Positions 54,531 to 64,000 of a stretch of 64,000 nt of DNA are shown here, piece after piece. The notes below the pieces were generated by a model. It was given only the letters and a program-made list of their open reading frames with translations. It did no database searches and was not told the origin of the DNA. A program made the position numbers and the translations under genes. Numbering within the stretch: the first letter of the stretch is position 1; each line of letters begins with the position of its first letter. This DNA comes from Ancistrus triradiatus. Its lineage: Eukaryota > Chordata > Actinopteri > Siluriformes > Loricariidae. The stretch lies in NCBI GenBank assembly GCA_025084515.1, contig JAJAGP010000873.1, forward strand, positions 166,302 through 230,301. Reading direction: 5' to 3'.

Positions 54531-55127
54531 GTCAATGGAAAGGCCCCTCAAGGACAACGAGACAAACGTGTGTGTGTTTCTCTCTTTGTGAGGGCTGAAC
54601 ACCACAAAGACAGCAAGACTAGTCCACAGTAACTGCATTTTACAAATAGTTTTTTTGACTACTGGTGGATCCCCATGTGAAAAAGCTATGAAGTTGCTTC
54701 GTTCAGTGATTTGTTTTTGGATAACATGGTTCCAAGTTAGGATTAGGACTAGATAATAGCACTATTTACATTCATTAATACCCAAGTAAACAGAATATTC
54801 CTAGAAGAATAAGGAAGCATTTTAGGAGTAGCATTTACATTACTTGATTACTTGACAATTTTACCACAATTCCATGTTTCACCACAGGAACAAGCCAAAA
54901 GTTCCCAAATACCAGAGAGTGCATGCAATCAATCGCGTTGGAAGACACTGGATCCAAATGAAAAGATGGCCAAAGACACTTTATTCACTTATATTATTAC
55001 TAACATCAGCAAATCAGACGATTTAGAGTTATTACATAGGTATGCAAGATGGCTTAAGAAGTCACTACCAGCTGAACCAGCTGATGGCACAGACCTACTA
55101 AGCAGCTTTACGAAAAGCCACAAAGTA
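54531..55127. other. Unannotated stretch
   Basis: A 115-codon frame (54852-55199, +) has no known domain and its end is SINE sequence, so it is not called. Confidence 0.4.
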
Positions 55128-55310
55128 GTACATTTACAGCATTTAGAAGATGCCTTCACCAGAGTCTTACAAACTACAATCCAAGCAATTCAACTTTAAG
55201 AACCTTAATCAAGAACCCAATAGTTGCAGCTTTGCTCTGCTGGGAATTCAACCCCCAACCTTCAGGGTGATAGTCCAGCAGCTTAATGAGAAACCTACTA
55301 CTGTCCTACC
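55128..55310 (-). mobile_element. V-SINE, minus orientation
   Basis: TACATTTACAGCATTTAGAA, TACAATCCAAGCAATTC, CAAGAACCCAATAGTTGCAG and a box-B relic GGAATTCAACCCCC. Confidence 0.8.
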
Positions 55311-56497
55311 AGAAGCCAGAGGCGACAACGGAAAGGACAATCTGGATAACCTGCAGAGGTTGCAGTCTCAGATGGGTAACCCAGCCTCCTCTGACTTTCT
55401 TTCAGCATCACATTATAAACATGACCAAAAAATACTAAGCAGATTCATGTAATTTCTTAGGAAAGAGAAAGATCTGGACCAAAACTAATCACAGCCATGT
55501 CCCACTGTGTCATTATCATGTGGGATGTGATAAAACCCAAACCTGCAATTTGAGACACTAGTTCCTGCAAAAACAAACATCACCAGTAGCTCCAGCGAAA
55601 CAGTGAAGCCAAAGGCTCAGACATCGCCTGAAGTGGCGTTTTCTCCAGGCACTGCATATGACAAGTGTAGTGACATAACAATACATTAACAATCGAGTCG
55701 AGGGAGATGGGATCAGAGCAATGATTAGAACACTGACCATATTACCAGTCAAAAAAGGCATATCTATTTTTTGAGTTCTGTTTTTTAATACATTGTAGTT
55801 TTGACAAATTAAAGAAATATACATTTGGATACTGTTTCATGCATCCTGATTCCATCATATATTGTGTAATTTTGTGGGGCAAAGTAAACCCTCTTGTAAT
55901 CAAAGCCTTCATTCCAAACATGATGAAAAAATGCAGACAAAACACAAAACTGATGGAAAAAAAGTGATACAATTTTTGATGCAATTGCAAATTTAAGGTA
56001 TATAATTTAAAACCTTTTTTAAAAAATTATATCTAGAACTACCTAGAAAACAGAAAAATAGCATTTGTCAGCTATCCCTGGCCTCTAATATTAAACTTTG
56101 AAATAAAATATGATTAAAATCTTTCAGAAATGTTGTTTTGCATTGTTGTCACTTAAAAAAATTCATAAGAAATCCATAATAAGTTACTTTAAAAATACAT
56201 ATTTTCATGTCCCCACATTTTCACCCAGTCATGTTACCCTAACATATTCCCACTTCTGAAAATTAGAGAACATGCCACAAGTCCATGTTCTATAGGAAGC
56301 TGTATCATCTGGATCTCCTGAAGACCACGGGAAGACCAAAAAGAAGTTCTCTCTTATCTTACCTATGACTGAGAAGGTCAATCTCAACTTACTATCCTGT
56401 TACTAAAATGATTTTTAGATGTTATTTGTTTATTATAAAAATAGAAAGTTTTGGTAAATCATTAGAATGTACTCAATGTCCTAATGCTATTAGTATT
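55311..56497. other. Unannotated AT-rich stretch
   Basis: No gene or repeat recognised. Confidence 0.45.
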
Positions 56498-56499
56498 TA

Positions 56500-57682
56500 C
56501 AGTCGTATGAAAAAGTTTGGGCACCCCTGATAATTTTCATGATTTTAGTTTATAAATCATTGGTTGTTCAGATCAGCAACTTGAGTTAAATATATCATAT
56601 AGCAGATGAACACAGTGATATTTGAGAAGTGAAATGAAGTTTATAGGATTTACAGAAAGTGTGCAGTAATTATTCAAACAAAATTAGGCAGGTGCATAAA
56701 TTTGGGCACCCCAGCAGAAAAATTACATCAATATTTAGTAGATCCTCATTTTGTAGAAATAACAGCCGCTAAACGCTTCCTACAGCTTCCAGTCTGGATT
56801 CTGGTTGAAGGTGCTTTGGACCATTCTTCTTTAGAAACATCTCCAGTTCAGTCATCTTTGATGGTTTCCAAGCATGGACAGCCCACATTTTCAGTAATAT
56901 TCATGTCTGGGGACTGAGATGGCCATTCCAGAACGTTGTACTGGTTCCTCTGCATGAATGCCTTAGTAGATTATGAGCAGGGTTTGGGGTCGTTGGCCTC
57001 GGTGCAACTTTGTCACTGATTCTTGAACATTGTTCTTAAGAATCTGGAGATATTAACTGGAATCCATGCGACCCTCAATTTTAACAAGATTCCTAGTACC
57101 TGCACTGGCCACACAGTCCCGCGGGCATTATGGAACCGCCACCAAATTTTACTGTGGGTAGCAAGTGTTTGTCTTGGGATGCTGTGTTCGTTTTTTCCGC
57201 CCCTTGTTTATGTCCAAATAACTCAGTTTTAGTTTCATCATCATACACAGCACTTTATTCCAAAATGAAGCTGGATTGTCCAAAAATGTGCTGTAGCACA
57301 CCTCAAGTGACTACTCTGTTTTTGTGGCGTGTCTGCAGAAAAGGCTTCTTCTGCATTACTCTCCCCTACAGCCTCTCCTTGATCAAAGTGGCGCTGTATA
57401 GTTTGAACGATGAACAGTGACACCATCTGCAGCAAGATTGAGGTTGTAGGTCTTTGGAGGTGGTCTGATGGCTTGACTAATGACTGTTCTCACTCACCAT
57501 CCTTCGCCTCTGCCTATCTGAGAATTTTTCTTGGTCTGCCACTTCGGGGGAGTTCCTATCACGTGTTTCATTACGCTATATGATATATTTAACCTGAAAT
57601 TTGCTGAGCTGGACAACCCCATGATTTATAAAGAAAAAAATCATGAAAATTATCAAGGGTGCCCCAACTTTTTCATCCACTG
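56500..57682 (-). mobile_element. Tc1-like transposon, family C
   Basis: 1183 bp. Left end CAGTCGTATGAAAAAGTTTG, right end inverse CAGTGGATGAAAAAGTTGGG, TA on both sides (56498-56499, 57683-57684). The GGGCACCCCTGATAATTTTC block occurs at both ends. Transposase remnant on the minus strand. Confidence 0.92.
56740..57560 (-). pseudogene. Tc1 family C transposase, decayed
   Basis: Minus-strand pieces in order: PPKWQTKKNSQIGRGEGW (57490-57545), an ISQAIRPPPKTYNLN relic, then across frames the third catalytic region VLEWPSQSPDMNITEN (56890-56938, Glu present). The N-terminal helix-turn-helix and the first Asp are not recognisable. Many frameshifts. Confidence 0.7.
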
Positions 57683-57684
57683 TA

Positions 57685-59037
57685 TGCCACATGGTTTACA
57701 TTTTATGTATTTGCTAATTCTGTGCTTAAAACTCAGTCACGTTACTCATATAAAGAGTAACAGGACTGAGTAAGATGGAAGGACTGACAAACAATGCAGA
57801 AATAAAATAAATTTGCCTGAGATTGACCAATATTCATTTACTTCACTTAATGATATGGCATGTACAGTACTGATAGAAAGCACACACTTGCACAGATAGT
57901 AAGGAACTTGCTTGTCAGTAACCGGGGAACCAACTACAGACCAGCACACAAGGGGTAAAAGAAAAACGAAATACATAAGAAGGGTGAATAAGGTACTGTG
58001 ATGATATTCCACCCAATAATTTGAAGACCCCAGTTCCAAAATGCTGCAACGAGATGTTTTCCCCCATATTATTTTCAGAAAGCCTTGCATTCAGATAGCA
58101 GGATATGACTACACAATAAAAAGTGCCTTAATTAAGAAGTTAGGTATGAACTTCCTTAAGCATGATGACCAGGACAGTAAGCCTCCATACTGGTCGTGAG
58201 ATCCAGAAGGTTTAGCAAGGTAGAGAGACAAAAGAAAGATGCTGTGAAAGTAAGCCAGCCAGAGTAGACAGCAGGAATGGAGCACAGGGTGGGGTGTAGG
58301 TGGATCTGTCAGTAGGGACGTCTCCAGAATGGATTAGGACCTGGAGGCAGACAGTCCTTCAAACAACAAACACTTGATGGTACAGGTTGTGTATATTCAG
58401 GTAAGCACAGCTCCGGCACACAGGCAGTGAGCTCATGTCACTATCCAAACACATCAAACATGGAGGGCAGAGTCCACCCCTGCCACCCACTGACCCTTCT
58501 TCACCAAGCATGACCTGACCACAAGCGACTGAGCACATTCAGAGAGAAAGAGAGCGCTTAGAGAGTTTATGTAAGTCTTTAACACTGACAGATGCCACAA
58601 TCGACCCATCAAACCCCCCATGCCTCTGGGATTAGAACAGCTGTCATCTCCCGTTCTTCTGCTAATCCGATGTTATTGGCCTTTTTCAAGGCCCAGCACG
58701 CATGATCTACTACATCCAAAACCAATACGCTGCTTACTAATAAAGGAGAAGATTTAACCATTCATTTCAACACAATATGTGCACAAAAGGTGAAAAACAT
58801 ACAAGGAACTGCTAAGCTCCAGTCTGGCTATTTAAAAGTGGAAATAAGCCATTTCTCTATACGTAAAAAGAAAAGACTGCTATAAAAAATAAAAGTATTT
58901 CTTAGTATTTTAGGATAATTAATTACGCAGGATTAGTCATTGAAACTGATCACTCCCTCTTCTTGAAAGAACAAGGTGGGTCTAATTTCCTACAACACTC
59001 CCTAGGTTTAAGACTGACTTTAGTTGTGAGTTACATG
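57685..59037. other. Low-repeat stretch
   Basis: No transposon, exon or RNA gene recognised in about 1.35 kb. Confidence 0.4.
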
Positions 59038-59490
59038 TACTGTACTGTGCAAAAGTCTTAGGCCAACATTAGACTAGATATGCCACTGGGTTAGCAATGG
59101 TATAACGACCAAATAGTACAGGAAATTTGTATGCCGTATTAAAAAAAATCAGGTTCTAAAGGCTATAGTGGCAACAATTTCCACTTGAGCAATAGAAGCA
59201 TCTGGAAGCTTTATCGGGATACCAAGTCGACCCTTCTACAGCCTGAAGAAGGTCAGGAATGGTCTTTTTGGATGAGTAGCAGCAAAGAAACCACATTTTT
59301 AGAAGTGGAACAGAGTGAAAAGGCTAAGATATGCTAAAGCTCACCGAAATTGATCGAAGATCAGTGGAAAGAGTACTACTGAGTGACAGAGTTTCAATGT
59401 GCGTTCGTCAATAATATGCTATATATGGTCATTATACAATTGTTAAAACAGCAAATCTAATGGTGGCCTAAGACTTTTGCACAGTGGTAT
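59038..59490 (+). mobile_element. Tc1-derived MITE, family D, copy D4
   Basis: GTACTGTGCAAAAGTCTTAG at the left and GGCCTAAGACTTTTGCACAG at the right, about 450 bp. The interior plus strand keeps an AAGATCAGTGGAAAGAGTAC stretch (DQWKRV-like, before the first Asp) but the SDE codons are shifted. Confidence 0.85.
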
Positions 59491-60344
59491 ACACGTAACT
59501 AGGCTTTTTTTTATATGTGTGTGTGTGTGTCAATTCTGCACATTCTAATGCATACATTAAAACAAATATTGGAAATCAACTGGTGTTTCTAGCAATTTTG
59601 AAGAAATGAATGTCCTTGTTATTCAATCATTACAAATTGCTCATCTTTGAAGCATGGCGATGTTAGGGCATTGTGGTTTAGGCCAGCTACGCTGTCTCAG
59701 GGTTTGGGCAATCATTGAGGGAACAATGACTATAAAACTGTATTAAGAACGGTTACAAAAGGAGGTCAGGAGAACGATACATCACCTGAAGTTTAACAGT
59801 AAGCTGAGTTACAAGGCAACTACCCATAACATAAAAAGCCAACATGATCTTTCTAAAAGAACAACATTTTTTTTGTAGGCCACTTCAGAAAGCCTACTCA
59901 TGTTTGTGAAACTGTGTGGAGGAACAGGCTAACATTTTCTCTCTACAGAAATCATTTGGTGGAGGTTATTGGTACAAAAGAAGTTCAGTCAAATACGAGG
60001 GTTCACATTTATCTTCCAGCCTGCACTGTGAATAATGAATGAGCTCAATAAAGATCAGGAAAGAAAATTGTTTGTGTTGCTAGCTGAGTAGAATGTGTTT
60101 GTCTTCAGGTCGGGCTGCATTTTATGAGAGCAGTGCCTCTTAAAATAATGGCTGTGTTTAAGATGTTCATCAAATACCTGTAATTTGTGCATAGATATAG
60201 GCCAAACACTGCATTTCTAACACTTAACTGGTGTTTTCAACTCTACAAATGACCCTCACATGAACAAATTCTTTTTATCAAGCCATTTCAAAGTTTAATT
60301 GGGTGTATTGTAACAAGACAAGCAACAAATTCCAAAATGATTTG
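59491..60344. other. Unannotated stretch
   Basis: Short (TG)n at 59515-59530. Otherwise nothing. Confidence 0.45.
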
Positions 60345-60540
60345 CATTTACATTTACAGCATTTAGCAGACGCCCTTATCCAGAGCGACTTACAACTGAT
60401 ACAACCTTACAATCCAAGCAATTGTGGGTTAAGGGCCTTGCTCAAGGACCCAACAGTGGCAGCTTTGCAGAGGTGGGATTTGAACCTTAGACCTTCTGGT
60501 CCATAGTCCAGTACCTTAACCGCTAGGCCACCACAGTCCC
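60345..60540 (-). mobile_element. V-SINE, minus orientation, near full length
   Basis: Cleanest copy: GACTGTGGTGGCCTAGCGGT head (box A), box B GGTTCAAATCCC, GCCACTGTTGGGTCCTTGAG, tail GTCGCTCTGGATAAGGGCGT and end GCTGTAAATGTAAATG in minus-strand order. Low divergence from 14047-14243 and 23095-23286 suggests relatively recent activity. Confidence 0.92.
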
Positions 60541-60714
60541 GGAAGTTGGGATTTGGCTCAGAACATGACAAAATGTTAACACAACCTCTGCAGGGAACAA
60601 AACCCAATTTGTTGATGGATTGATTTCAAGTCACATCCACAAAAATGTATATGTATGACATGGTTACAGCTGTACTGAGATCTACTAGGGCAATTTTTGA
60701 GAGAGACCAATTGA

Positions 60715-60836
60715 CCTAATGCATGTCTTGCCACTCTTGGCTCTTTGATGAAGCCCAGACTGAATCAGTTGCAAGTTGCTCTGGATAAAGGTGTCCCCTA
60801 AATGACTAAATGTAACTGACTAAATGAAAATGTCAA
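60715..60836 (+). mobile_element. V-SINE fragment, plus orientation
   Basis: TGCCACTCTTGGCTCTTTGA, TTGCAAGTTGCTCTGGATAA and a repeated ACTAAATG end. Confidence 0.65.
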
Positions 60837-61239
60837 TGTAAGCACTTGCGCCAAAAAGTAGCCCTCTAATACATAACACGCGTCTGTAAACTTGAACACG
60901 ACATCAAATTTCGTTTCGGTTGTCCAATATGCTTTAAAATATACGGTACTCGTTAAAATATGCAGACGTGTCATAATTAAATTCTCTGCAGAGGTAGTAT
61001 TAACCTGTGTTGGCCTGCAGACAGAACTTAATTTGTCAGAGTTTTGTGGAACAACTCGGCAGAACAAAAAAATAAAGTAGAACAGGGCTGGAACTAAACT
61101 GAATGTCTATTCCTTATGTAGTTCACTATATGCACTTGGAATACTGGACGACAAGTCTTTATATATTTTTAATTTTTTAAAAAAGACCTTTGAAAGCTGT
61201 TGGAAGCTGCATTTAACAGGAATCGGACCCATGTTACTG

Positions 61240-62097
61240 CAGTGGGTCTCAAACTTTTTACACCAAACCAAAACCTGAAAGAACCACCTTTGATTCTCAT
61301 CACAGAAACACACACACCACATACACAGGTACACAGTAGGCATATTTAGCCGAGTCTACAGGTTTATCCTCCAAATGCAAGTTTAATGCTCACATGCCTT
61401 CTTAGATGTGCCGGTTTCATGCTCTCATTGGTAAGAATTTCAAAGCACACAACCCTTTGTGGTTTGGATTCTTCCTCTGTCCCACTGCAGGTGAATCGCA
61501 AACTTAAGCTTGCGTCGTACCGTCTCGTACCGTCTGCTTTTTTGAGCTTGCTAACACTAGCAGTGCTGCCTGTGTCTAAATTAGCACTGGCTGATGTAAG
61601 GGCAGGCAATGAATTAACTTTATCATTAATGCATTCAACAGGCATGTTTGATTTACCAGTTTGGGTTCATTGTTCCTGGTATCTGCTACCTTCAGCCATG
61701 ATATAGCAGTCATTGTTCAGCCATGTAGTAGGCGTATAGAAGTCATGGTATAGTAGTTGTGGTGTAGGCATTCATTTTTAACTGTTGTTTCAGATAAATA
61801 CAAAAGACTGAATGATAATGTCTCATGAAATAAGAATTTTGGGAAGCAGGTAGTGTAATGAATGGGTGTCTGTGTAGCTCATTTGGTATTTTTTAAATTC
61901 AAAACACAAATGAAGTTTATTAAACCAAAATTATGAATAGTCGGAAATGTACGTAATTTACACATGTAAATTTTCGATTTCTAATAATTAAATAATTCCT
62001 TAATTATTAAATCATCACCTTATGCATTTTCCGAGGTCATCTGGTGTACCACCTCGTGGGCTTTCTGATGGTACGCGTACCACAGTTTGAGAAGCTC
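61240..62097 (-). mobile_element. hAT (Charlie-like) element remnant
   Basis: CAGTGGGTCTCAAACTTTTT at the left and, inverted, a GAGCTTCTCAAACTGTGG end with ACGCGTACCA at the right, the ends of a widespread vertebrate hAT group. About 860 bp, holding the first part of a transposase on the minus strand. Confidence 0.65.
61364..61645 (-). pseudogene. hAT transposase N-terminal BED-like fragment
   Basis: Reads KKADGTRRYDASLSLRFTCS, then SKPQRVVCFEILTNESMKPA and HLRRHVSIKLAFGG. This is the pattern Y....L.FTC.G....PQCVVC...L.N.SMKP..L.RH of Charlie/ZBED5-like proteins. The first Cys of the CxxC is Arg here. Frame open for 93 codons; the catalytic domain is absent. Confidence 0.7.
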
Positions 62098-62111
62098 ACA
62101 AACGGAATCTA

Positions 62112-63079
62112 CAGTGGTGATTGAAAGTTTGTGAACCCTTTAGAAATTTCTATATTTCTGCATAAATATGACCTAAAACATCATCAGATTTCCACACAAA
62201 TCCTAAAAGTAGATAAAGAGAACCCAGTTAAACAAATGAGACAAAAATATTATACTTGGTCATTTATTTATTGAGGAAAATGATCCAATATTACGTATTA
62301 GTGATTGGCAAAAGTATGTGAACCTCTACGGTTAGCAGTTAATTTGAAAGTGAAATTAGAGTCAGGTGTTTTCAATCACTGGGATGACAATCAGGTGTGA
62401 GTGGTCGCCGTTTTATTTAAAGAACAGGGATCTATCAAAGTCTGCTCTTCACAACACGTATTTGTGGAAGTGTATCACAGCACAAACAAAGGAGACTTCT
62501 GAGGAGCTCAGAAAAAGAGTTGTTGAGGCTCATCACGCTGGAAAAAGTTATAAAACCATCTCTAAAGAGTTTGGACTTCACCAATCCACAGTCAGACAAA
62601 TTGTGTACAAATGGAGGAAATTCAAGACCATTGTTACCCTCCCCAGGAGTGGTCGACCAACAAAGATCACTCCAAGAGCAAGGCGTGTAATAGTTGAGGA
62701 GGTCACAAGGGACCCCAGGGTAACTTCTAGGCAACTCAAGGCCTCTCTTACATTGGCTAATGTTAATGTTCATGAGTCCACCATCAGAAGAACACTGAAC
62801 AACAATGGTGTGCACGGCAGGGTTGGAAAGAGAAAGCCACTGCTCTCCAAAAAGAACATCGCTGCTCGTCTGCAGTTTGCTAAAGATCACGTGGACAAGC
62901 CAGAAGGCTATTGGAAGAATGTTTTGTGGACATCTGTCCATGAACTGAATCTCAAGAGAAGGTGGGTCATGCAGCAGGACAACGACTCTAAGCACACAAG
63001 TCGTTCTACCAAAAATGGTTAAAGAAGAATAAAGTTAATGTTTTGGAATGGCCAAGTCAAAGTCCTGACTTTAATTCAA
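62112..63079 (+). mobile_element. Tc1-like transposon, family B, copy B2 (truncated)
   Basis: Left end CAGTGGTGATTGAAAGTTTG after TA (62110-62111), then AACCCTTTAGAAATTTC. The right end is absent: sequence ends at SPDFN of the transposase. Sense orientation opposite to B1. Confidence 0.88.
62477..63079 (+). pseudogene. Tc1 family B transposase, N-terminal two thirds
   Basis: The family start ATG (as in B1) is ACA here (62477-62479). The helix-turn-helix parts are intact: ELRKRVVEAHHAGKSYKTIS, LHQSTVRQIVYKWRKFKT, the basic linker RSGRPTKITPRARRV and STIRRTLNNNGVHGRVGKRK. A deletion joins WKNVLW to TSVHELNLKRRWVMQQDND, removing the first catalytic Asp. A 1-bp loss breaks the frame at KNG; the last motif is SPDFN and the Glu is missing. 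Confidence 0.9.
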
Positions 63080-63489
63080 AATTTCAAATACCACACACAC
63101 TCCCTCTAAAAACGCAGAACAAAAAATAAACCCTTCAGCATGTCGTTATTACGAGACAGTATGTCATGAAAATGACATAATTGTGTCATAATTATGAGAA
63201 AGTATCTTATGAGAGGAGTGTGTCGTTAAAACAGCACAAGTATGTCATAATTATGCGAATATATCTAACTGATGGAAGCTCCTGCAGTTTTTGCAATGGT
63301 GCAGTTGACCCGAATTAATCAAATATTACTTTGTGCTTGGCGTCCTGCACAGTGAAATCTTGGTGGCACTGAACAGCATGGACAATATTTTTATTAGTAT
63401 TCGCACACTGCAAAGGATTCTTAAATCTCAGTGTTTATACAGAAGTTCGATGAGACCTTAGACCAGTGGTTCCCAATATTTTTGATCAG
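63080..63489. other. Stretch with imperfect GTCATAATTATG repeats
   Basis: 63140-63265 has the words TGTCATAATTATGAGAAAGT, TATGTCATAATTATGCGAA and TATGTCATGAAAATGACATA, an imperfect palindromic repeat cluster. Function unknown. Confidence 0.6.
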
Positions 63490-63592
63490 GTTCTCTCAAG
63501 GACCGAACAGTGGCAGCTTTGCAGACATAGGATTTGAACACTGGACCTTCTGGTTCACAGCTCAGTGTCTTAACCACTTCAGCCTGCTTCAC
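63490..63592 (-). mobile_element. V-SINE, minus orientation, head only
   Basis: CTCAAGGACCGAACAGTGGC, GCTTTGCAGACATAGGATTT (box B region GATTTGAACACTGG), CTTAACCACTTCAGCC. Confidence 0.75.
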
Positions 63593-63734
63593 AGATTCTT
63601 AGTTCCCTGCTCTCTTCTGAAATCCTAAGACTTTTCTAATTCTAAGACTTTTGTAGTAATGTACTGTATATACACAGCCAGCATTGTTTGTACTCACTGT
63701 TGTTAACAGAAGCACCTTTAGAAATTACTAAATA

Positions 63735-63840
63735 AAGAACCCTGTGATGCACTGGTACTCTGTCACATTCTAGGTTAAGCTCCAGAACCTCCTCTGCTAC
63801 CCTGACCAGATTAAGTTGGCTTAAAACAGGATGCTTTTTC
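63735..63840 (+). mobile_element. SINE3-like tail fragment
   Basis: ACCCTGTGATGCACTGGTAC, GTTAAGCTCCAGAACC and CTACCCTGACCAGATTAAG are in the order of a DANA-like SINE tail. Confidence 0.5.
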
Positions 63841-64000
63841 CATGTTATAATTTGTCCATATTGAGTTAGGCTTCCGATTCACTTTAATTGATTAGAAATC
63901 TTTACGAAGTTTAACATCTAACAATGCTGAAAACAATTTCGTACTCTAGGGGCTTCATCAGTTCAGCAGATCAGGTGTAAGCTGGAGTCGGATCACTGAA

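Noticed and set aside
54852..55452. Two overlapping plus-strand frames of 100-115 codons
   Set aside because: The overlap region is a V-SINE in reverse, and neither frame shows a known domain.

Overview
This window is vertebrate, almost certainly teleost fish, nuclear DNA. The sequence shows several families of Tc1-like transposons with TA target duplications, many tRNA-derived V-SINE copies ending in the conserved fish tail (CTCTGGATAAGGGCGTCTGC...), DANA/SINE3-like SINEs, L2/Rex-like LINE fragments, hAT miniature elements with 8-bp duplications, and long GATA/GACA and CA microsatellites. The mix of Tc1 and V-SINE types suggests an otophysan fish such as a catfish or characin, but that is inference.

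Only one convincing host coding feature was found: a 147-bp internal exon on the minus strand (4866-5012). It has a polypyrimidine-AG acceptor and a GTAAGT donor, and its 48 whole codons resemble a Calx-beta domain of the FRAS1/FREM extracellular-matrix family. If that is right, much of the sequence upstream on the minus strand (higher coordinates) could be a long repeat-filled intron. No bacterial-type operon, tRNA gene, rRNA gene or CRISPR array was seen.

Layout. 1-4.9 kb: V-SINE with a nested repeat, an inverted pair of TIR elements (284-848 and 3458-4135), a MITE, and a Tc1 fragment beside the exon. 6.2-7.5 kb: Tc1 copy A1. 7.7-8.2 kb: LINE 3' end broken by a hAT MITE. 10.9-11.9 kb and 18.2-19.8 kb: two three-level transposon nests. 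13.3-17.3 kb: three hAT BED-finger remnants. 20.3-21.3 kb: Tc1 copy B1. 21.9-24.0 kb: a degenerate TTAGGG-like tract broken by a LINE and a SINE. 25.9-27.5 kb: three Tc1-derived elements in a row. 29.6-31.2 kb: Tc1 copy A3. 35.1-35.9 kb: GATA/GACA (Bkm-like) microsatellite. 36.6-38.1 kb: Tc1 copy A4 inside an older Tc1. 39.1-40.5 kb: Tc1 copy A5. 41-46 kb: SINEs and MITEs. 52.2-53.5 kb: hAT element with a second MITE inside. 56.5-57.7 kb: Tc1 copy C. 61.2-63.1 kb: hAT remnant and Tc1 copy B2.

Every transposase seen is broken by internal deletions, frameshifts or lost catalytic residues, so nothing here looks autonomously mobile. I found no new biological system. The most useful observations are the exon, the nested insertions with readable target duplications, the LINE/SINE shared tail, the GATA/GACA block and the telomere-like tract. 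Families are named from recognised motifs, not from a database search.
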